Notes under the pieces: model-generated
What the model saw: the letters and a program-made list of their open reading frames with translations, nothing else
The model's database searches: none
What the model was told of the DNA's origin: nothing
Origin: Pseudomonadota bacterium
GTDB lineage: Bacteria; Pseudomonadota; Alphaproteobacteria; SHVP01
NCBI GenBank assembly: GCA_027622715.1
Contig: JAQBYN010000010.1
Coordinates: 1 to 64,000 of the forward strand
Direction: 5' to 3'
DNA: 64,000 bases
Position numbers and translations under genes: made by a program
Part shown: positions 34,566 through 44,971 of the stretch, in pieces
Numbering within the stretch: position 1 is the stretch's first letter
How the letters are laid out: each line of letters opens with the position of its first letter

Positions 34566-34991
34566 TCGCTCTCAACGCCCGCTTAACCGTCATCCTGAGC
34601 CGCACGCCGCAGGCGTGCGTGTCGAAGGGCGCACGGTGTCCGAGGAGCGCCCCTCACCCCCCAAGCTCATCCTGAGGAGCGCCCGAAGGGCGCGTCCCGA
34701 AGGACGGGGACAGAGAACGTGAATTCTCGCGCCCCGCGTATCGCGGTACAATGCGCCCGGCCATGCTTTCCCACGTCCTCACCCCACACGCGCATCACCG
34801 ACCAAATGTCCGGACCGTTGGCTTTGTTCCGGCAAAACGGTTTGCGCCCAGCGCCGGCGGCCCTGGACCGTATGCAAAGATTTGGGTTCGTTCGTTTTAT
34901 CCCCAGGTGGACCATTGATATATAAGGCTTTTTTGGCTTCGTTTGTGGACGGGGACCATGAAGCGGCGCCGACACCCGCGGCCCCCGCACG
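34566..34991. other. 426-base intergenic region after purD
   Basis: The first 140 bases hold palindromic repeats (34591-34706, listed separately). The rest is unassigned. An AT-rich stretch with GATATATAAGG followed by CTTTTTTGG at about 34916-34937 is a plausible promoter for the phosphotransferase gene at 34992. Short ORFs here (for example 34719-34925) have no recognisable features. Confidence 0.5.
34591..34706. repeat. Two CATCCTGAG-type palindromic repeats
   Basis: Copy one is 34591-34629, with arms GCACGCC/GGCGTGC and ending GTCGAAGGGC. Copy two is 34668-34706, starting CATCCTGAGGAGCGCCCG and ending CGTCCCGAAGGACG. Copy two shares its ends with the last unit of the array at 22373-22420. 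Confidence 0.8.
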
Positions 34992-36035
34992 ATGACCGTC
35001 AACCCCGATGTCCTGCCCGCCCACCGCTTCGACGAGGCGCGCCTGGCGGACTGGCTTAGCACCAACCTACCGGGCTTCGCCGGCCCGCTGACGGTGTCCG
35101 AATTCAAAGGCGGTCAGTCCAACCCGACCTACCGGCTGACGACGCCGGGCGCGTCCTACGTGCTGCGGCGCAAGCCGCCCGGCACGCTGTTGCCCTCGGC
35201 CCACGCGGTCGACCGCGAATACCGCATCATGACCGCGCTGGCCGGCACCGGCGTACCGGTGCCGCGCACCTATCTGCTGTGCGAGGACGAATCCATCGTG
35301 GGCACGATGTTCTACGTGATGGATTTTCTCGACGGGCGCATCTTTTTCGATCCGCGCCTGCCCGAGGTTGAGGATGCCGCTGAGCGTGGCGCGATGTTCG
35401 ATGCGATGAACGGGGTGATCGCGGCGCTACACACAGTGGACTACAAAGCGGTGGGCTTGGGCGATTTCGGGCGCGAGGGCGGCTACGTCGCGCGCCAAAT
35501 CGGGCGCTGGTCCAAGCAGTACAAGGCGAGCGAGACCGAGACCATCGAGGCGATGGAACGCCTGATGGCGTGGCTGCCCGATCATCTGCCCGAGAGCGAC
35601 GAAACCACCCTGGTGCACGGCGACTACCGCCTCGACAATCTGGTGTTCCACCCGACCGAGCCGCGCGTCATCGGCGTGCTCGACTGGGAAATCGCCACAT
35701 TGGGCAACCCGCTGGCCGACTTCGCCTATCACGTCATGGCCTGGCGGGTCTCGCCCGCTGAATTCCGCGGCCTGCGCGATGTCGATATCGCCGCCCTCGG
35801 CATCCCTGACGAGGCGTCTTACGTCGCCGCCTACGCCCAGCGCACCGGCCGCGACGCGTTGCCCGACTGGGAGTTCTATATCGCCTACAACCTGTTTCGC
35901 ATGGCCGCCATCCTGCAAGGCATCATGGGCCGCGTCCGCGACGGCACCGCCGCCAACCCCGAAGCGCAGCGCATGGGCGCGCTGGTGCGGCCCCTCGCCG
36001 CGTTGGCGTGGGCGCAGGCGGAGAAGATCGGATGA
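34992..36035 (+). CDS. APH-fold phosphotransferase, acyl-CoA-dehydrogenase-associated type
   Basis: A 347-residue kinase-fold protein with the Brenner motif HGDYRLDN (209-216), the metal motif LDWE (230-233) and an N-terminal GGQSNPTYRL loop. It matches the group related to the kinase part of ACAD10/ACAD11, which phosphorylates 4-hydroxyacyl-CoAs before dehydration in known cases. The facing gene at 36222-37433 encodes an acyl-CoA dehydrogenase of the same pathway type. The two are convergent, separated by a composite repeat. Confidence 0.85.
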   Translation: MTVNPDVLPAHRFDEARLADWLSTNLPGFAGPLTVSEFKGGQSNPTYRLTTPGASYVLRRKPPGTLLPSAHAVDREYRIMTALAGTGVPVPRTYLLCEDESIVGTMFYVMDFLDGRIFFDPRLPEVEDAAERGAMFDAMNGVIAALHTVDYKAVGLGDFGREGGYVARQIGRWSKQYKASETETIEAMERLMAWLPDHLPESDETTLVHGDYRLDNLVFHPTEPRVIGVLDWEIATLGNPLADFAYHVMAWRVSPAEFRGLRDVDIAALGIPDEASYVAAYAQRTGRDALPDWEFYIAYNLFRMAAILQGIMGRVRDGTAANPEAQRMGALVRPLAALAWAQAEKIG

Positions 36036-36096
36036 TCACGCCGCCACCCCATCTGCGGAAGAACCGCTACACCGGGCAAGCGGACAATACCGTCCT

Positions 36097-36201
36097 CCTC
36101 CCCCTCACCGAGGGGGAGGGCAGGGAGGGGGTCCTGTCCCAACGACATGCTGACGGCCGATCAACCCCCTCCTCTATCCTCCCCCTGCAAGCAGAGGGAG
36201 G
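36097..36201. repeat. Composite palindromic repeat between convergent genes
   Basis: Two hairpins at 36097-36119 and 36178-36201 with the same sequence order as 25425-25525: a CACCG-loop hairpin, an AGGGAGGGGGT segment, then a TGCAAGCA-loop hairpin. Placed between convergent genes it could act as a bidirectional terminator or mRNA stabiliser. Confidence 0.8.
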
Positions 36202-36221
36202 AGTCGCCAAACGAGCGGCAA

Positions 36222-37433
36222 CTAAGAGGATTGATTGCTGTACTTCCGCAATTCGCGTTTGGCGATGCCTTCGGCGTGGACCTCGTCGGGGCCGTCGGCC
36301 ATGCGCAGGGCGCGGGCCCAGGCCCAGGCGTAGGACAGCCCGTAGTCTTCCGAAAAACCCCCGGCGCCATGAACCTGCATCGCCCGGTCGAGGATATTTT
36401 GCGTCATCATCGGCACCGAGACTTTGATCATGGCGATTTCGCTGCGCGCTTCCTTGGCGCCGACCTTGTCGATCATCCAGGCGGTCTTCAGCACCAGCAG
36501 GCGCGCCTGTTCGATCTCGATCCGGCTTTGGGCGATTTGTTGGCGGATCGCGCCTTGCTCGGCCAACGGCTTGCCGAAGGCGACGCGGCTGGTGACGCGG
36601 CGGCACATGGTTTCCAACGCGCGCTCGGCGACGCCGATCTGGCGCATGCAGTGGTGGATGCGCCCCGGCCCGAGGCGGCCTTGGGCGATCTCGAAGCCGC
36701 GCCCCTCGCCCAGGATCAGGTTGGTGGCGGGCACCCGCACGTTCTCGAACAACAACTCGCAATGCCCATGCGGGGCGTCATCGAAGCCGAACAGGCTGAG
36801 TTTGCGCACGATGGTGACGCCCGGCGTGTCGCGCGGGACCAGGATTTGCGACTGCTGTTGATGGCGCGCCGCGGTCGGGTCGGTCTTGCCCATGACGATG
36901 AAGATCGTGCAGTCCGGGTGCGCCGCGTTGGTGATCCACCACTTGCGCCCGTTGATGACGTAATCGTCGCCGTCGCGGGTGATCGAGGTTTCGACATTGG
37001 TGGCATCGGACGACGCGACGTCGGGTTCGGTCATGCAAAAGGCCGAGCGAATCTCGCCCGCCAGCAGCGGCGTCAGCCATTGCTTCTTTTGCGCGTCATC
37101 GGCGTAGTGCCACAGCAATTCCATATTGCCGGTGTCGGGCGCGTTGCAGTTGAACACCTCGGGCGCGAACGGCACCCGGCCCATCACCTCACACAGCGGC
37201 GCGTATTCCAGATTGGTCAGCCCCAACGCCAGTTTGTCGTCGGGCAAAAACAAGTTCCACAGACCAGCCGCCTTGGCCTTGGCCTTCAAGGTTTCCATGA
37301 TCGGCGGCACGCGCCAGCGTTCCTCATCCAGTTGCGCCGCGTAGACGCTTTCGGCCGGATAGACATGCTCGTCCATAAAGGCGAGCAGTTTGGGCATCAG
37401 TTTCTTGGTTTTTTCCGGATGTTCGACAACCAT
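36222..37433 (-). CDS. Acyl-CoA dehydrogenase (ACAD10/11-like group)
   Basis: A 403-residue flavoprotein. It has [20 protein letters not shown] and [11 protein letters not shown] in the middle domain and [20 protein letters not shown] plus [20 protein letters not shown] in the C-terminal domain. It oxidises an acyl-CoA to enoyl-CoA with FAD. The ATG at 37431-37433 with AGAG upstream is preferred over the GTG two codons before. The neighbouring APH-family gene suggests a 4-hydroxy-acid degradation route. Confidence 0.9.
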   Translation of the reverse strand: MVVEHPEKTKKLMPKLLAFMDEHVYPAESVYAAQLDEERWRVPPIMETLKAKAKAAGLWNLFLPDDKLALGLTNLEYAPLCEVMGRVPFAPEVFNCNAPDTGNMELLWHYADDAQKKQWLTPLLAGEIRSAFCMTEPDVASSDATNVETSITRDGDDYVINGRKWWITNAAHPDCTIFIVMGKTDPTAARHQQQSQILVPRDTPGVTIVRKLSLFGFDDAPHGHCELLFENVRVPATNLILGEGRGFEIAQGRLGPGRIHHCMRQIGVAERALETMCRRVTSRVAFGKPLAEQGAIRQQIAQSRIEIEQARLLVLKTAWMIDKVGAKEARSEIAMIKVSVPMMTQNILDRAMQVHGAGGFSEDYGLSYAWAWARALRMADGPDEVHAEGIAKRELRKYSNQSS

Positions 37434-37523
37434 GGACACTCTCTTTGCGAAACGCTGAACCCGTTTCTATCAGAATTCATCGCCATTCGGACACCGGTGG
37501 CCAGCGAGAAACCGGGCTTTCGC

Positions 37524-37979
37524 CTAGCGCCGGTCCTTAAAGAACTGCTTCAGGAGCGCGCCAGCGCGAGATTCCTCCAGCCCACCGTAAATCTCGGGCG
37601 CATGGTGGCAGGTGCTTTGGGCGAAGATGCGCGCGCCGTTCTCGACCCCGCCGCCCTTGGGGTCGGCCGCCCCATAGTAGAGCCGGCGCAGCCGGGCGAA
37701 GCTGATCGCCTGGGCGCACATCGGGCACGGCTCCAGGGTTACGTAGAGATCGCAGTCATTCAGCCGCTCGGCCCCGCGCGCCGCCGCCGCGGCGCGGATC
37801 ACCACCATCTCGGCATGCGCGGTGGGGTCGTTGTCGGTGCGGGTGCGGTTGCCGGCCGCCGCGATCACCGTGCCGGTCGCATCGACCAGGACCGCCCCCA
37901 CCGGCACCTCGCCGCAGCGCGCCGCCGCTTCGGCTTGCGCCAAAGCCTGGGCCATCGGGGATTCGCCGGGCACGTTCAT
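37524..37979 (-). CDS. tadA: tRNA-specific adenosine deaminase
   Basis: A 151-residue deaminase with zinc ligands His55, Cys85 and Cys88 and catalytic Glu57 (HAE, PCPMC). It converts A34 to inosine in tRNA-Arg. The ATG at 37977-37979 is used; the longer frame adds non-homologous residues. In many alphaproteobacteria tadA is divergent from rluB and rsmD. Here a hydrolase gene lies between them. Confidence 0.95.
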   Translation of the reverse strand: MNVPGESPMAQALAQAEAAARCGEVPVGAVLVDATGTVIAAAGNRTRTDNDPTAHAEMVVIRAAAAARGAERLNDCDLYVTLEPCPMCAQAISFARLRRLYYGAADPKGGGVENGARIFAQSTCHHAPEIYGGLEESRAGALLKQFFKDRR

Positions 37980-38065
37980 GCCCGCGACCTTGGGCCGGGC
38001 AACTGGGAGGGTCAAGCGCCAGGTCCGAATTGCGCAGCGCGAAGCCCCGCCATACAGTCCGCGCC

Positions 38066-38785
38066 ATGACGACATCGCCCCTGATCGGCATAACGGTCGA
38101 TTCCGAAGAGCCCGGCGCCTATTCCAACAAGCCGTGGTTCGCTCTGCGCCAGAACTACTGCAGCGCGGTCGCCAAAGCCGGCGGCACGGTGCTGATGCTG
38201 CCGCACGACCTTGCGGCGGCCGAGCGCTATGCCGACGTGCTGGACGGGCTGGTGGTGTCGGGCGGTAATTTCGACGTCGACCCGGCGCTGTTCGGCGCGA
38301 CCCAGCGCCACGCGACGGTCAAGACCAAGGATCAACGCACCGCGTTCGAGGCCGCCGTGACCCGCGCGATGCTGGCCCGCGACAAGGCCGTCTTAGGCAT
38401 CTGCGGCGGTCAACAGTTGCTGCACGTGATCTTGGGCGGCACGTTGGTGCAGCATATCCCGGACGCGGTCCCGGACGCGCTGGCCCACGAGCAACCCAAC
38501 TCGCGCGACGAGCCCGGCCATACGGTTGCCGTCGCGCCAGGCACCCTGTTGCACGCCATTGTCGGCACCGACGCGCTGCCGGTGAACAGCGCGCACCATC
38601 AGGCCGCCGCCCACGACGGCGACGGTATTGTCATCAACGCGACCGCGCCCGATGGCGTGGTCGAGGGCATCGAGTCGGTGGCCTACCGGTTTTGCCTGGG
38701 GGTGCAGTGGCACCCCGAATACGACATCAGCGACGGCGATGCGAAAATCTTTCGCGCCTTTGTCTCCGCAGCCGGCCCGCGATGA
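38066..38785 (+). CDS. Class I glutamine-amidotransferase-like hydrolase (peptidase C26, PuuD-like)
   Basis: A 239-residue protein. The nucleophile is Cys113 in GICGGQQ and the catalytic His216/Glu218 are in QWHPEYD. The start [16 protein letters not shown] fits gamma-glutamyl-gamma-aminobutyrate hydrolases. It probably cleaves a gamma-glutamyl amide. Its TGA overlaps the rluB ATG. Substrate specificity is not visible from sequence. Confidence 0.85.
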   Translation: MTTSPLIGITVDSEEPGAYSNKPWFALRQNYCSAVAKAGGTVLMLPHDLAAAERYADVLDGLVVSGGNFDVDPALFGATQRHATVKTKDQRTAFEAAVTRAMLARDKAVLGICGGQQLLHVILGGTLVQHIPDAVPDALAHEQPNSRDEPGHTVAVAPGTLLHAIVGTDALPVNSAHHQAAAHDGDGIVINATAPDGVVEGIESVAYRFCLGVQWHPEYDISDGDAKIFRAFVSAAGPR

Positions 38786-39522
38786 ACGCACCGGCGGAGG
38801 GCGCCCCCAGCGAACGGATCGCCAAGCGCATCGCCCGCGCCGGCCTGTGCTCGCGCCGCGAAGCCGAACGCTGGATCGCCGATGGCCGCGTCAAGGTCGA
38901 TGGTACCGTGCTGACGACCCCGGCCTTCACCGTGACCGCGGCAAGCCGCGTTGAGGTTGACGGCAAGCTTCTGCCGGCGGCGCAGGAAACCCGGCTGTGG
39001 CGCTATCACAAGCCGCCGGGCCTTGTGACAACCAACAGTGACGAGCTGGGGCGCGACACGATTTTTGACCATCTGCCCAAGAGCCTGCCGCGCGTCGTCA
39101 CTGTGGGCCGGCTCGATCTCAGCTCGGAGGGTCTGTTGTTGTTGACCAACGACGGCGACCTCGCCCGCAAGCTCGAATTGCCCGCCACCGGCTGGACCCG
39201 GCGCTACCGAGTACGGGTTTACGGCCGGATTGACCAGGCTACGCTCGAGCCATTGAAGCGCGGCGTCACCATCGAGGGCGTTGGCTATGACGCCATTATC
39301 GCGACCGTCGACAAGCAGCAAGGTGCGAACGCCTGGCTCACCGTGTCATTGCGCGAAGGCAAGAACCGCGAGATCAGACGCGTCATGGACCATCTCGGTT
39401 GGCCGGTATCGCGCCTGATCCGTCTTGCCTATGGGCCATTCCAACTTGGCAATCTCAAGCCCGGTGAGGTCGTGTCGGTACCCCACAAGGTGTTACGCGA
39501 ACAACTCGGCCAGGGCGGCTAG
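38782..39522 (+). CDS. rluB: 23S rRNA pseudouridine synthase (RluB/RsuA family)
   Basis: A 246-residue protein with an N-terminal S4 domain ([20 protein letters not shown], 12-31) and the catalytic [17 protein letters not shown], with Asp112. The [10 protein letters not shown] motif fits RluB/RluE-type enzymes. It is coupled upstream to the C26 hydrolase (ATGA) and downstream to rsmD, whose GTG shares one base with its stop. Confidence 0.9.
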   Translation: MNAPAEGAPSERIAKRIARAGLCSRREAERWIADGRVKVDGTVLTTPAFTVTAASRVEVDGKLLPAAQETRLWRYHKPPGLVTTNSDELGRDTIFDHLPKSLPRVVTVGRLDLSSEGLLLLTNDGDLARKLELPATGWTRRYRVRVYGRIDQATLEPLKRGVTIEGVGYDAIIATVDKQQGANAWLTVSLREGKNREIRRVMDHLGWPVSRLIRLAYGPFQLGNLKPGEVVSVPHKVLREQLGQGG

Positions 39523-40088
39523 TGCTGCGGATCATTGCGGGCCATCACCGCGGCCGCAAGATGGAAACCGCGCCGGGCGACGCCATACGCCCCACCGCGG
39601 AGCGGGCGCGCGAAGCCATCTTTAATCGGCTCACCCACGGTCTGGTCAGCACCAGCGGCGCGGCGCTTACCGGCATTCGCGTTCTCGATGTTTTTGCCGG
39701 CACCGGCGCGCTGGGTTTTGAAGCGTTGTCGCGCGGTGCCGATCACGTCACGTTCTTTGAGAACGACGCGCCAGCCGCACAGTTGATCAAACGAAACGCC
39801 GAACGCCTTGAAGCCGGGGATTCGGTCGCCGTATTGCGGCGCGACGCGACCCATCCCGGACCGGCCCGCGCAAAAGCCGGCCTCGTCTTGATGGACGCGC
39901 CCTATCGCTCCGGCCTGTCGGCCGCAACATTGAGCGTTTTACGTGAGGGCGGGTGGCTGACGGACGACGCGGTGGCCGTGGTCGAAGTCGGCCGCGACGA
40001 GGAGCTCGCCCCACCTGATGGCTTTGCGGTAATCGACGACCGGCGCTACGGCGCGGCGCGGGTCTACTTCTTGCGCTGCCAAACCTAA
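39522..40088 (+). CDS. rsmD: 16S rRNA m2G966 methyltransferase
   Basis: A 188-residue methyltransferase with the opening LRIIAGHHRGRK, the SAM loop DVFAGTGALGFEALSRGA and a DAPY (125-128) in place of the usual DPPY. Start is GTG (39522). Its stop overlaps the stop of the convergent ykvA-like gene by three bases. Confidence 0.93.
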   Translation: MLRIIAGHHRGRKMETAPGDAIRPTAERAREAIFNRLTHGLVSTSGAALTGIRVLDVFAGTGALGFEALSRGADHVTFFENDAPAAQLIKRNAERLEAGDSVAVLRRDATHPGPARAKAGLVLMDAPYRSGLSAATLSVLREGGWLTDDAVAVVEVGRDEELAPPDGFAVIDDRRYGAARVYFLRCQT

Positions 40089-40474
40089 GGCGCGGGTCGC
40101 AGCGCAGCCCACAGCCACCACGCCGCCCAACCGCCAGCAACCAGCCAGATCACCACAACAATCACCGCGGCCCAACGGCTGCTGGGCCGGTCCGCGACAC
40201 GCCGAGCCGCCTCGGCCCGAAGCTCTTGGCGTACTGCCGGTGGAATCAAGCGCAACGCGAGATAGAGCAGTAGTGGCACGATCACGAGGTCATCGACGTA
40301 ACCCAGAACCGGAATGAAATCGGGGATGAGATCGATCGGGCTAAGCGCATAACCGGCCGCCACCGCGCCCAGCACCTTGGCCAACCATGGCACCCGTGGA
40401 TCGCGCGCGCCGAGCCAAACCACCAAGACCTCGCGCCGCGCGACTGCCGCCCAGCGCCTTAGGCGGGCCAGCAC
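40085..40474 (-). CDS. YkvA family (DUF1232) membrane protein
   Basis: A 129-residue protein with the DUF1232 core VLGAVAAGYALSPIDLIPDF followed by IPVLGYVDDLVIVP and a C-terminal transmembrane helix (about 100-125). Start is a GTG directly after the mutL stop, so it is translated in the mutL transcript. The function of the family is unknown. Confidence 0.87.
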   Translation of the reverse strand: MLARLRRWAAVARREVLVVWLGARDPRVPWLAKVLGAVAAGYALSPIDLIPDFIPVLGYVDDLVIVPLLLYLALRLIPPAVRQELRAEAARRVADRPSSRWAAVIVVVIWLVAGGWAAWWLWAALRPAP

Positions 40475-42274
40475 TCAGCGGCGCCCGAACAGCCGTTCGA
40501 TGTCGGGAAGCTGCAGTTCGATGTAGGTCGGGCGGCCGTGGTTGCATTGGCCCGAGTTTGGCGTGGCCTCCATTTCGCGCAACAGGGCATTCATCTCGTC
40601 CGCCGTCATCCGCCGTCCCGCCCGCACCGAGCCGTGGCACGCCATGGTACTGCATACGTCGTTGAGACGTTCGGTCAGCGTCGTCGCATCGTCGAACTCG
40701 GCAAGGTCGTCGGCCAGATCGCGTACCAACCCCTTAAGATCAACCTCGCCCAATAATGCCGGCTGTTCGCGTACGATCACCGCGCCACCGCCGAACGGTT
40801 CGACGACAAGACCAAGCTCGGCCAGTTCCTCGGCGCGGGCCAGTACCCGCCCTACCGCGCCCTCGTCCATCTCCACCACCTCAGGGATCAGCATGCCTTG
40901 ACGCGCAACCCCGCTTAGCAGCGCCTTTTTCATGCGCTCGTAAACCAAACGTTCGTGCGCGGCATGCTGATCGACGACGATCAAGCCATCTTCAGTTTGG
41001 GCGACGATGTAGGTCTCGTGCAGTTGCCCGACCGCCGCGCCCAGCGGGTAGTGTTGAGCCGAGCCAGTTGTCGCCTCGGTGGTCCGCGACGCCGGCGCAA
41101 AGCCGTCAGGGTCGTGCTGACCCGTTTGCGCGCCGGGCGGCGCCTGATGCTGGAACGCCGCGGCTGCCTCGGCGAGGCCGCTCGAACCGTTGGCGCGGCC
41201 AGCAGGCCCATAGAACGCCCCCTGACTGCCGGTCCGGAACGCCGCACTCGCCTCTGCCGCCACGGTCGATGACGCGCGGTGACCGGCCTCCGCCAATGCA
41301 CGCCGAACCGCCGACACTATCAGGCCGCGGACGAGCTGTTCGTCGCGGAAGCGTACCTCGGCCTTTGCTGGATGGACGTTGACGTCGACCGCGTCAGGCG
41401 GGAGGTCGAGGAACAACGCCACCACCGGATGGCGATGCCGTGACATCAGGTCCTGGTAGGCGCCCCGGATCGCACCGGTGAATAGACGGTCGCGCACCGG
41501 CCGGCGGTTGACGAAAAGATACTGGGCCTGGGCGTTGCCGCGGTTCATCGTCGGCAAACCGGCAAAACCTGCAAGGCGAACCCCGTCGCGTTCGACCGCG
41601 ACCGCGACGCTGTTATCGGCGAAATCGCGGCCCATGACAGCGGCGAGGCGGTCGCGCGACGCATCCGCTCCCGACGAACTTAGATAGGCGAAAACTTCGC
41701 GCTCCCCCTCACGCAACGTGAATCCAACCAGCGGATTGGCCATCGCCAACCGCTTGACGATTTCAGCAATCGACGCCGCCTCCGAGCGATCGGTCTTGAG
41801 AAACTTGAGCCGCGCCGGCGTCGCAAAGAACAAATCGCGCACCTCAATCCGGGTGCCGCCCGGTAGCGAGGCCGGCTGTGGACCGCTCACACGACCACCC
41901 TCAACCTGGAGCTGCCACGCTGCGTCCGAACCGCGTGCGCGGCTCGACAGCGTCATCCGGCTAACCGAACCGATCGACGGCAGCGCCTCACCGCGAAACC
42001 CAAGATGCTCAATACGCACGAGGTCGTCGTCGGGAAGTTTGGATGTGGCGTGACGCTCGATTGCCAGTACCAGCTCGTCGCGGGTCATGCCGACGCCGTC
42101 GTCGGCGACGACGATTAAGTCGCGCCCGGCACCGGCCATGGAAATGTCGATACGTGTGGCGCCGGCATCAATCGCGTTTTCGACCAGTTCTTTGACGACA
42201 CTCGCGGGCCGCTCCACCACCTCGCCCGCCGCGATACGATTGACGGTACCTTCGGGCAGGCGGCGGATCGTCAT
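40475..42274 (-). CDS. mutL: DNA mismatch repair protein MutL
   Basis: A 599-residue protein. The N-terminal GHKL ATPase has [19 protein letters not shown] and [15 protein letters not shown]. The C-terminal dimerisation domain has [12 protein letters not shown] near residue 433, the endonuclease motif of organisms without MutH, plus [10 protein letters not shown] and CNHGRPT near the end. Its ATG overlaps the pgi stop. It nicks DNA in mismatch repair with MutS. Confidence 0.96.
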   Translation of the reverse strand: MTIRRLPEGTVNRIAAGEVVERPASVVKELVENAIDAGATRIDISMAGAGRDLIVVADDGVGMTRDELVLAIERHATSKLPDDDLVRIEHLGFRGEALPSIGSVSRMTLSSRARGSDAAWQLQVEGGRVSGPQPASLPGGTRIEVRDLFFATPARLKFLKTDRSEAASIAEIVKRLAMANPLVGFTLREGEREVFAYLSSSGADASRDRLAAVMGRDFADNSVAVAVERDGVRLAGFAGLPTMNRGNAQAQYLFVNRRPVRDRLFTGAIRGAYQDLMSRHRHPVVALFLDLPPDAVDVNVHPAKAEVRFRDEQLVRGLIVSAVRRALAEAGHRASSTVAAEASAAFRTGSQGAFYGPAGRANGSSGLAEAAAAFQHQAPPGAQTGQHDPDGFAPASRTTEATTGSAQHYPLGAAVGQLHETYIVAQTEDGLIVVDQHAAHERLVYERMKKALLSGVARQGMLIPEVVEMDEGAVGRVLARAEELAELGLVVEPFGGGAVIVREQPALLGEVDLKGLVRDLADDLAEFDDATTLTERLNDVCSTMACHGSVRAGRRMTADEMNALLREMEATPNSGQCNHGRPTYIELQLPDIERLFGRR

Positions 42275-43566
42275 GTCTCGAACGCGACGCGGCCGTGTCG
42301 GAGATAGTCGCGCGCGCGTACCTTGCCTTCGTCAACGGCTGGTTGATCGAACGGGTCCACGCCCCACAGATCCGCCGTCAGGATGGTTTCGAGAATGAAG
42401 TGCATGAACAGCCCGCCCATGACTTCTTCGTTGAGGGTCGGCAGCGCTATTACACGAACCGGGCGCTGATGCGCCACCAGGGTTTCCACGGTAGCCCGCG
42501 CGGAGGCGCTGACGATGTCGCCAATTGTCCTGTCGCGAAGATAAGACAGCGTATCGATACCTTCGATCTGATCGGCCGCCACACGCAAGCCTTGTCCTTC
42601 GAAGTCAGTGACAAGCACCGTAAACACCTTGTCGACCGGGCCGTCCAAGTAGAGCTGCAGCTGGCTATGCTGGTCGATCGGCCCTAACGCCGTCACCGGG
42701 GTCATGCCCATGCCGGATTTGCCCAAGCTTTCCGCCCAGAGCTGTGCGTACCACCGCGAAAACCAACTCAAGCGTTCGTCATAGGGCAGCAGCACCGAGA
42801 TCGGCATACCGGCCCGATAAAATGCCGTCATCAGCGCAGCACCTTCGCTCGCGTGCGCTACCGTTCCCGTAACCTGCTCCAGGACAGTCGCGGCGCCGCG
42901 CCTAATTTCCCCAACGTCAAGACCTAGAATGAGCGCCGGCAACATACCAACCAGGGTCAAAACAGAGTAACGCCCGGCCACGGCAACGGGATGATCCAGT
43001 ACAGGGAAGCGCCAGGTCTGCGCCATACGACGCAACGCGCTGTCTCCAGGAACCGCAATCGCGATTACCCGTTTTGACACCGCGTCACGCCCGATCTTGG
43101 CCGCCAGATTTGCCAACACAATCACAAGCTGAGCCATCACTTCGACGGTCGATCCAGACTTCGAAATCGCGATCATGCCGGTGCGGGCGGGGTCAATGGC
43201 GCCGAGCAAACTTTCTAACCGGCCGGGCTGGAGATTGGCCAGAATATGGAGTCGGCAGGCGCCGGGTTTGGCAATGGCCGCTAGGGCACGCGCGCTTAGG
43301 GCGGACCCGCCGATCCCGATCAGGATGACGTCGTCAAAGCGGGCCCGGTAATCGGCCGCAATTCGTTCCAATTCTGAAAGGTCGTCACGCCACAACGCTG
43401 CCGCGACGCAATCGTATATGGAGTCCTTTCCAAGCGCGCTGCGAATGGCATCCAGCTTGGCGGTCGCCTTCTCGATATCGGGCGTGAGGCTCGACGGTGT
43501 TTGGCCCGCAGCACCGATCGAATCGGCGTAGCAATGGTGGGCACTATGTGTGAAAGGCGGGCTCAT
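42271..43566 (-). CDS. pgi: Glucose-6-phosphate isomerase
   Basis: A 431-residue isomerase, shorter than the 550-residue enterobacterial type, with the sugar-isomerase motifs [36 protein letters not shown] and [16 protein letters not shown]. It interconverts glucose-6-phosphate and fructose-6-phosphate. It lies between the M16 pair and mutL on one transcript. Confidence 0.93.
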   Translation of the reverse strand: MSPPFTHSAHHCYADSIGAAGQTPSSLTPDIEKATAKLDAIRSALGKDSIYDCVAAALWRDDLSELERIAADYRARFDDVILIGIGGSALSARALAAIAKPGACRLHILANLQPGRLESLLGAIDPARTGMIAISKSGSTVEVMAQLVIVLANLAAKIGRDAVSKRVIAIAVPGDSALRRMAQTWRFPVLDHPVAVAGRYSVLTLVGMLPALILGLDVGEIRRGAATVLEQVTGTVAHASEGAALMTAFYRAGMPISVLLPYDERLSWFSRWYAQLWAESLGKSGMGMTPVTALGPIDQHSQLQLYLDGPVDKVFTVLVTDFEGQGLRVAADQIEGIDTLSYLRDRTIGDIVSASARATVETLVAHQRPVRVIALPTLNEEVMGGLFMHFILETILTADLWGVDPFDQPAVDEGKVRARDYLRHGRVAFET

Positions 43567-43615
43567 GGCTCGGCGCCAAACTAGCAGAGGCGAAACGAGC
43601 GTCCAACGCCGAAGA

Positions 43616-44971
43616 CTAGGGCGCGGAGTCTACCCCTGCGGGGTCGCCAACGACGACCACGGACATGGCATCGACATCAAGCAAGCGCGCCGCCACCTGC
43701 TTGACATGGTCGAGGGTCACCTGGTTGACGAGGTCGGCGCGCCGATCGAGATAGTCGATGCCCAGATCAAGGACCTGAAGCGCTACCAAAATGTTTGCGA
43801 TCCGCGCGTTTGTGTCGAGACCGAGCGGGAACGCGCCGGTCGTATAGGTCTTGGCCGCGTCCAATTCCTCAGCGGTGATCCCCTCCCGGGCGACCTTGTC
43901 GATCTCGGCACGAATCAAGGAAAGTGACTCGCCGAGCTGGCTATTTTGGGTACCGACGCCGCCAAGAATGACGCCGGAATGTTCGTAGGGCACAACGGCG
44001 CTATAGACCGAATAGGCCAAACCCCGCTTTTCACGAATTTCTGCATACAAGCGTGACGTAAAACTGCCACCGCCCAACACGCGGTTCATCAGAACGGCTG
44101 CGAAATAATCCGGGTCACTGCGTTTGATACCCGGCATCGCCCACATCAGCACGCTTTGCGGTATGGGACGGCGGATGACCTCGACGCCACCGCCCTTTGT
44201 AGCCTGCGCTTCTGGAACATCAACGCCGTTCTGCGGATTGCTTGGCAGTCCGGCGAAGGTCTGATCGAGCAGTGCCGCTAGTTGTGCCGCCGAAATATCG
44301 CCAACCACGCCAATAACGAGGTTCTCTTTAGCAAAGCGCTGCTCAACGAAAGCCCGGAGATCTTCGACGCCGATCGCGGCAACCGATTCTGGCGTACCAC
44401 GAGCCGGACGCCCATAGGGATGATCCGGAAAGAGTTTTTTGAAGAGCGTCCGTCCAACGATCGCGCCCGGATTTTGCTCGCTCGAGCGGATACCGCTGAT
44501 TACCTGAGAGCGAATACGCTCTACCGGCTCCGCGTCGAAGCGCGCCTCCATGAGTGACAACCGAAGCAAGCGAAAAGCCTCGTCTGTATTTTCGGTCAGC
44601 GTGCGCAGGCTACCGCTAAATCCGTCGCGGCCGGCGTCGAACGAGAGAGAAATCGCGAGATCTTCGAGGTGGCCCTGGAACGCTTGAGAGTCGAACTCTC
44701 CGGCGCCCTCATCGAGCAGGCCAGACAACATGTTGGCCAAGCCTTCTTTGCCCGACGGATCCAACGATGCGCCACCGCGAAAATGGATTTCAACCGCCAG
44801 CATCGGGATCGAATGCTCTTCTACCAGCCAGGCCGTCAGCCCACCGGGAGAACGGACCTCCTGGATCTCCGCTGCAAGCAATGGCGCCGCGGACAGAACC
44901 CACAACGATAATACCAGCGCGAGCGACCGGGCGGCGCGGCGCTCCACGCTCATGATCACACCGGCCCTCAT
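43616..44971 (-). CDS. M16-family peptidase homologue, non-catalytic subunit
   Basis: A 451-residue protein with a signal peptide (about 1-33, RSLALVLSLWVLSAAPLLAA). It has M16 topology but lacks HxxEH: the corresponding region is GLANMLSGLLDEG. The C-terminal domain has REKRGLAYSVYSAVVPYEHS. It most likely pairs with the catalytic protein encoded directly upstream (44971-46350), as in two-component periplasmic M16 proteases. Its ATG overlaps that gene's stop by one base. Confidence 0.88.
   Translation of the reverse strand: MRAGVIMSVERRAARSLALVLSLWVLSAAPLLAAEIQEVRSPGGLTAWLVEEHSIPMLAVEIHFRGGASLDPSGKEGLANMLSGLLDEGAGEFDSQAFQGHLEDLAISLSFDAGRDGFSGSLRTLTENTDEAFRLLRLSLMEARFDAEPVERIRSQVISGIRSSEQNPGAIVGRTLFKKLFPDHPYGRPARGTPESVAAIGVEDLRAFVEQRFAKENLVIGVVGDISAAQLAALLDQTFAGLPSNPQNGVDVPEAQATKGGGVEVIRRPIPQSVLMWAMPGIKRSDPDYFAAVLMNRVLGGGSFTSRLYAEIREKRGLAYSVYSAVVPYEHSGVILGGVGTQNSQLGESLSLIRAEIDKVAREGITAEELDAAKTYTTGAFPLGLDTNARIANILVALQVLDLGIDYLDRRADLVNQVTLDHVKQVAARLLDVDAMSVVVVGDPAGVDSAP

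Noticed and set aside
34719-34925. 68-residue ORF between purD and the phosphotransferase
   Set aside because: No binding site, no recognisable motifs, and it begins right after repeats; likely chance.
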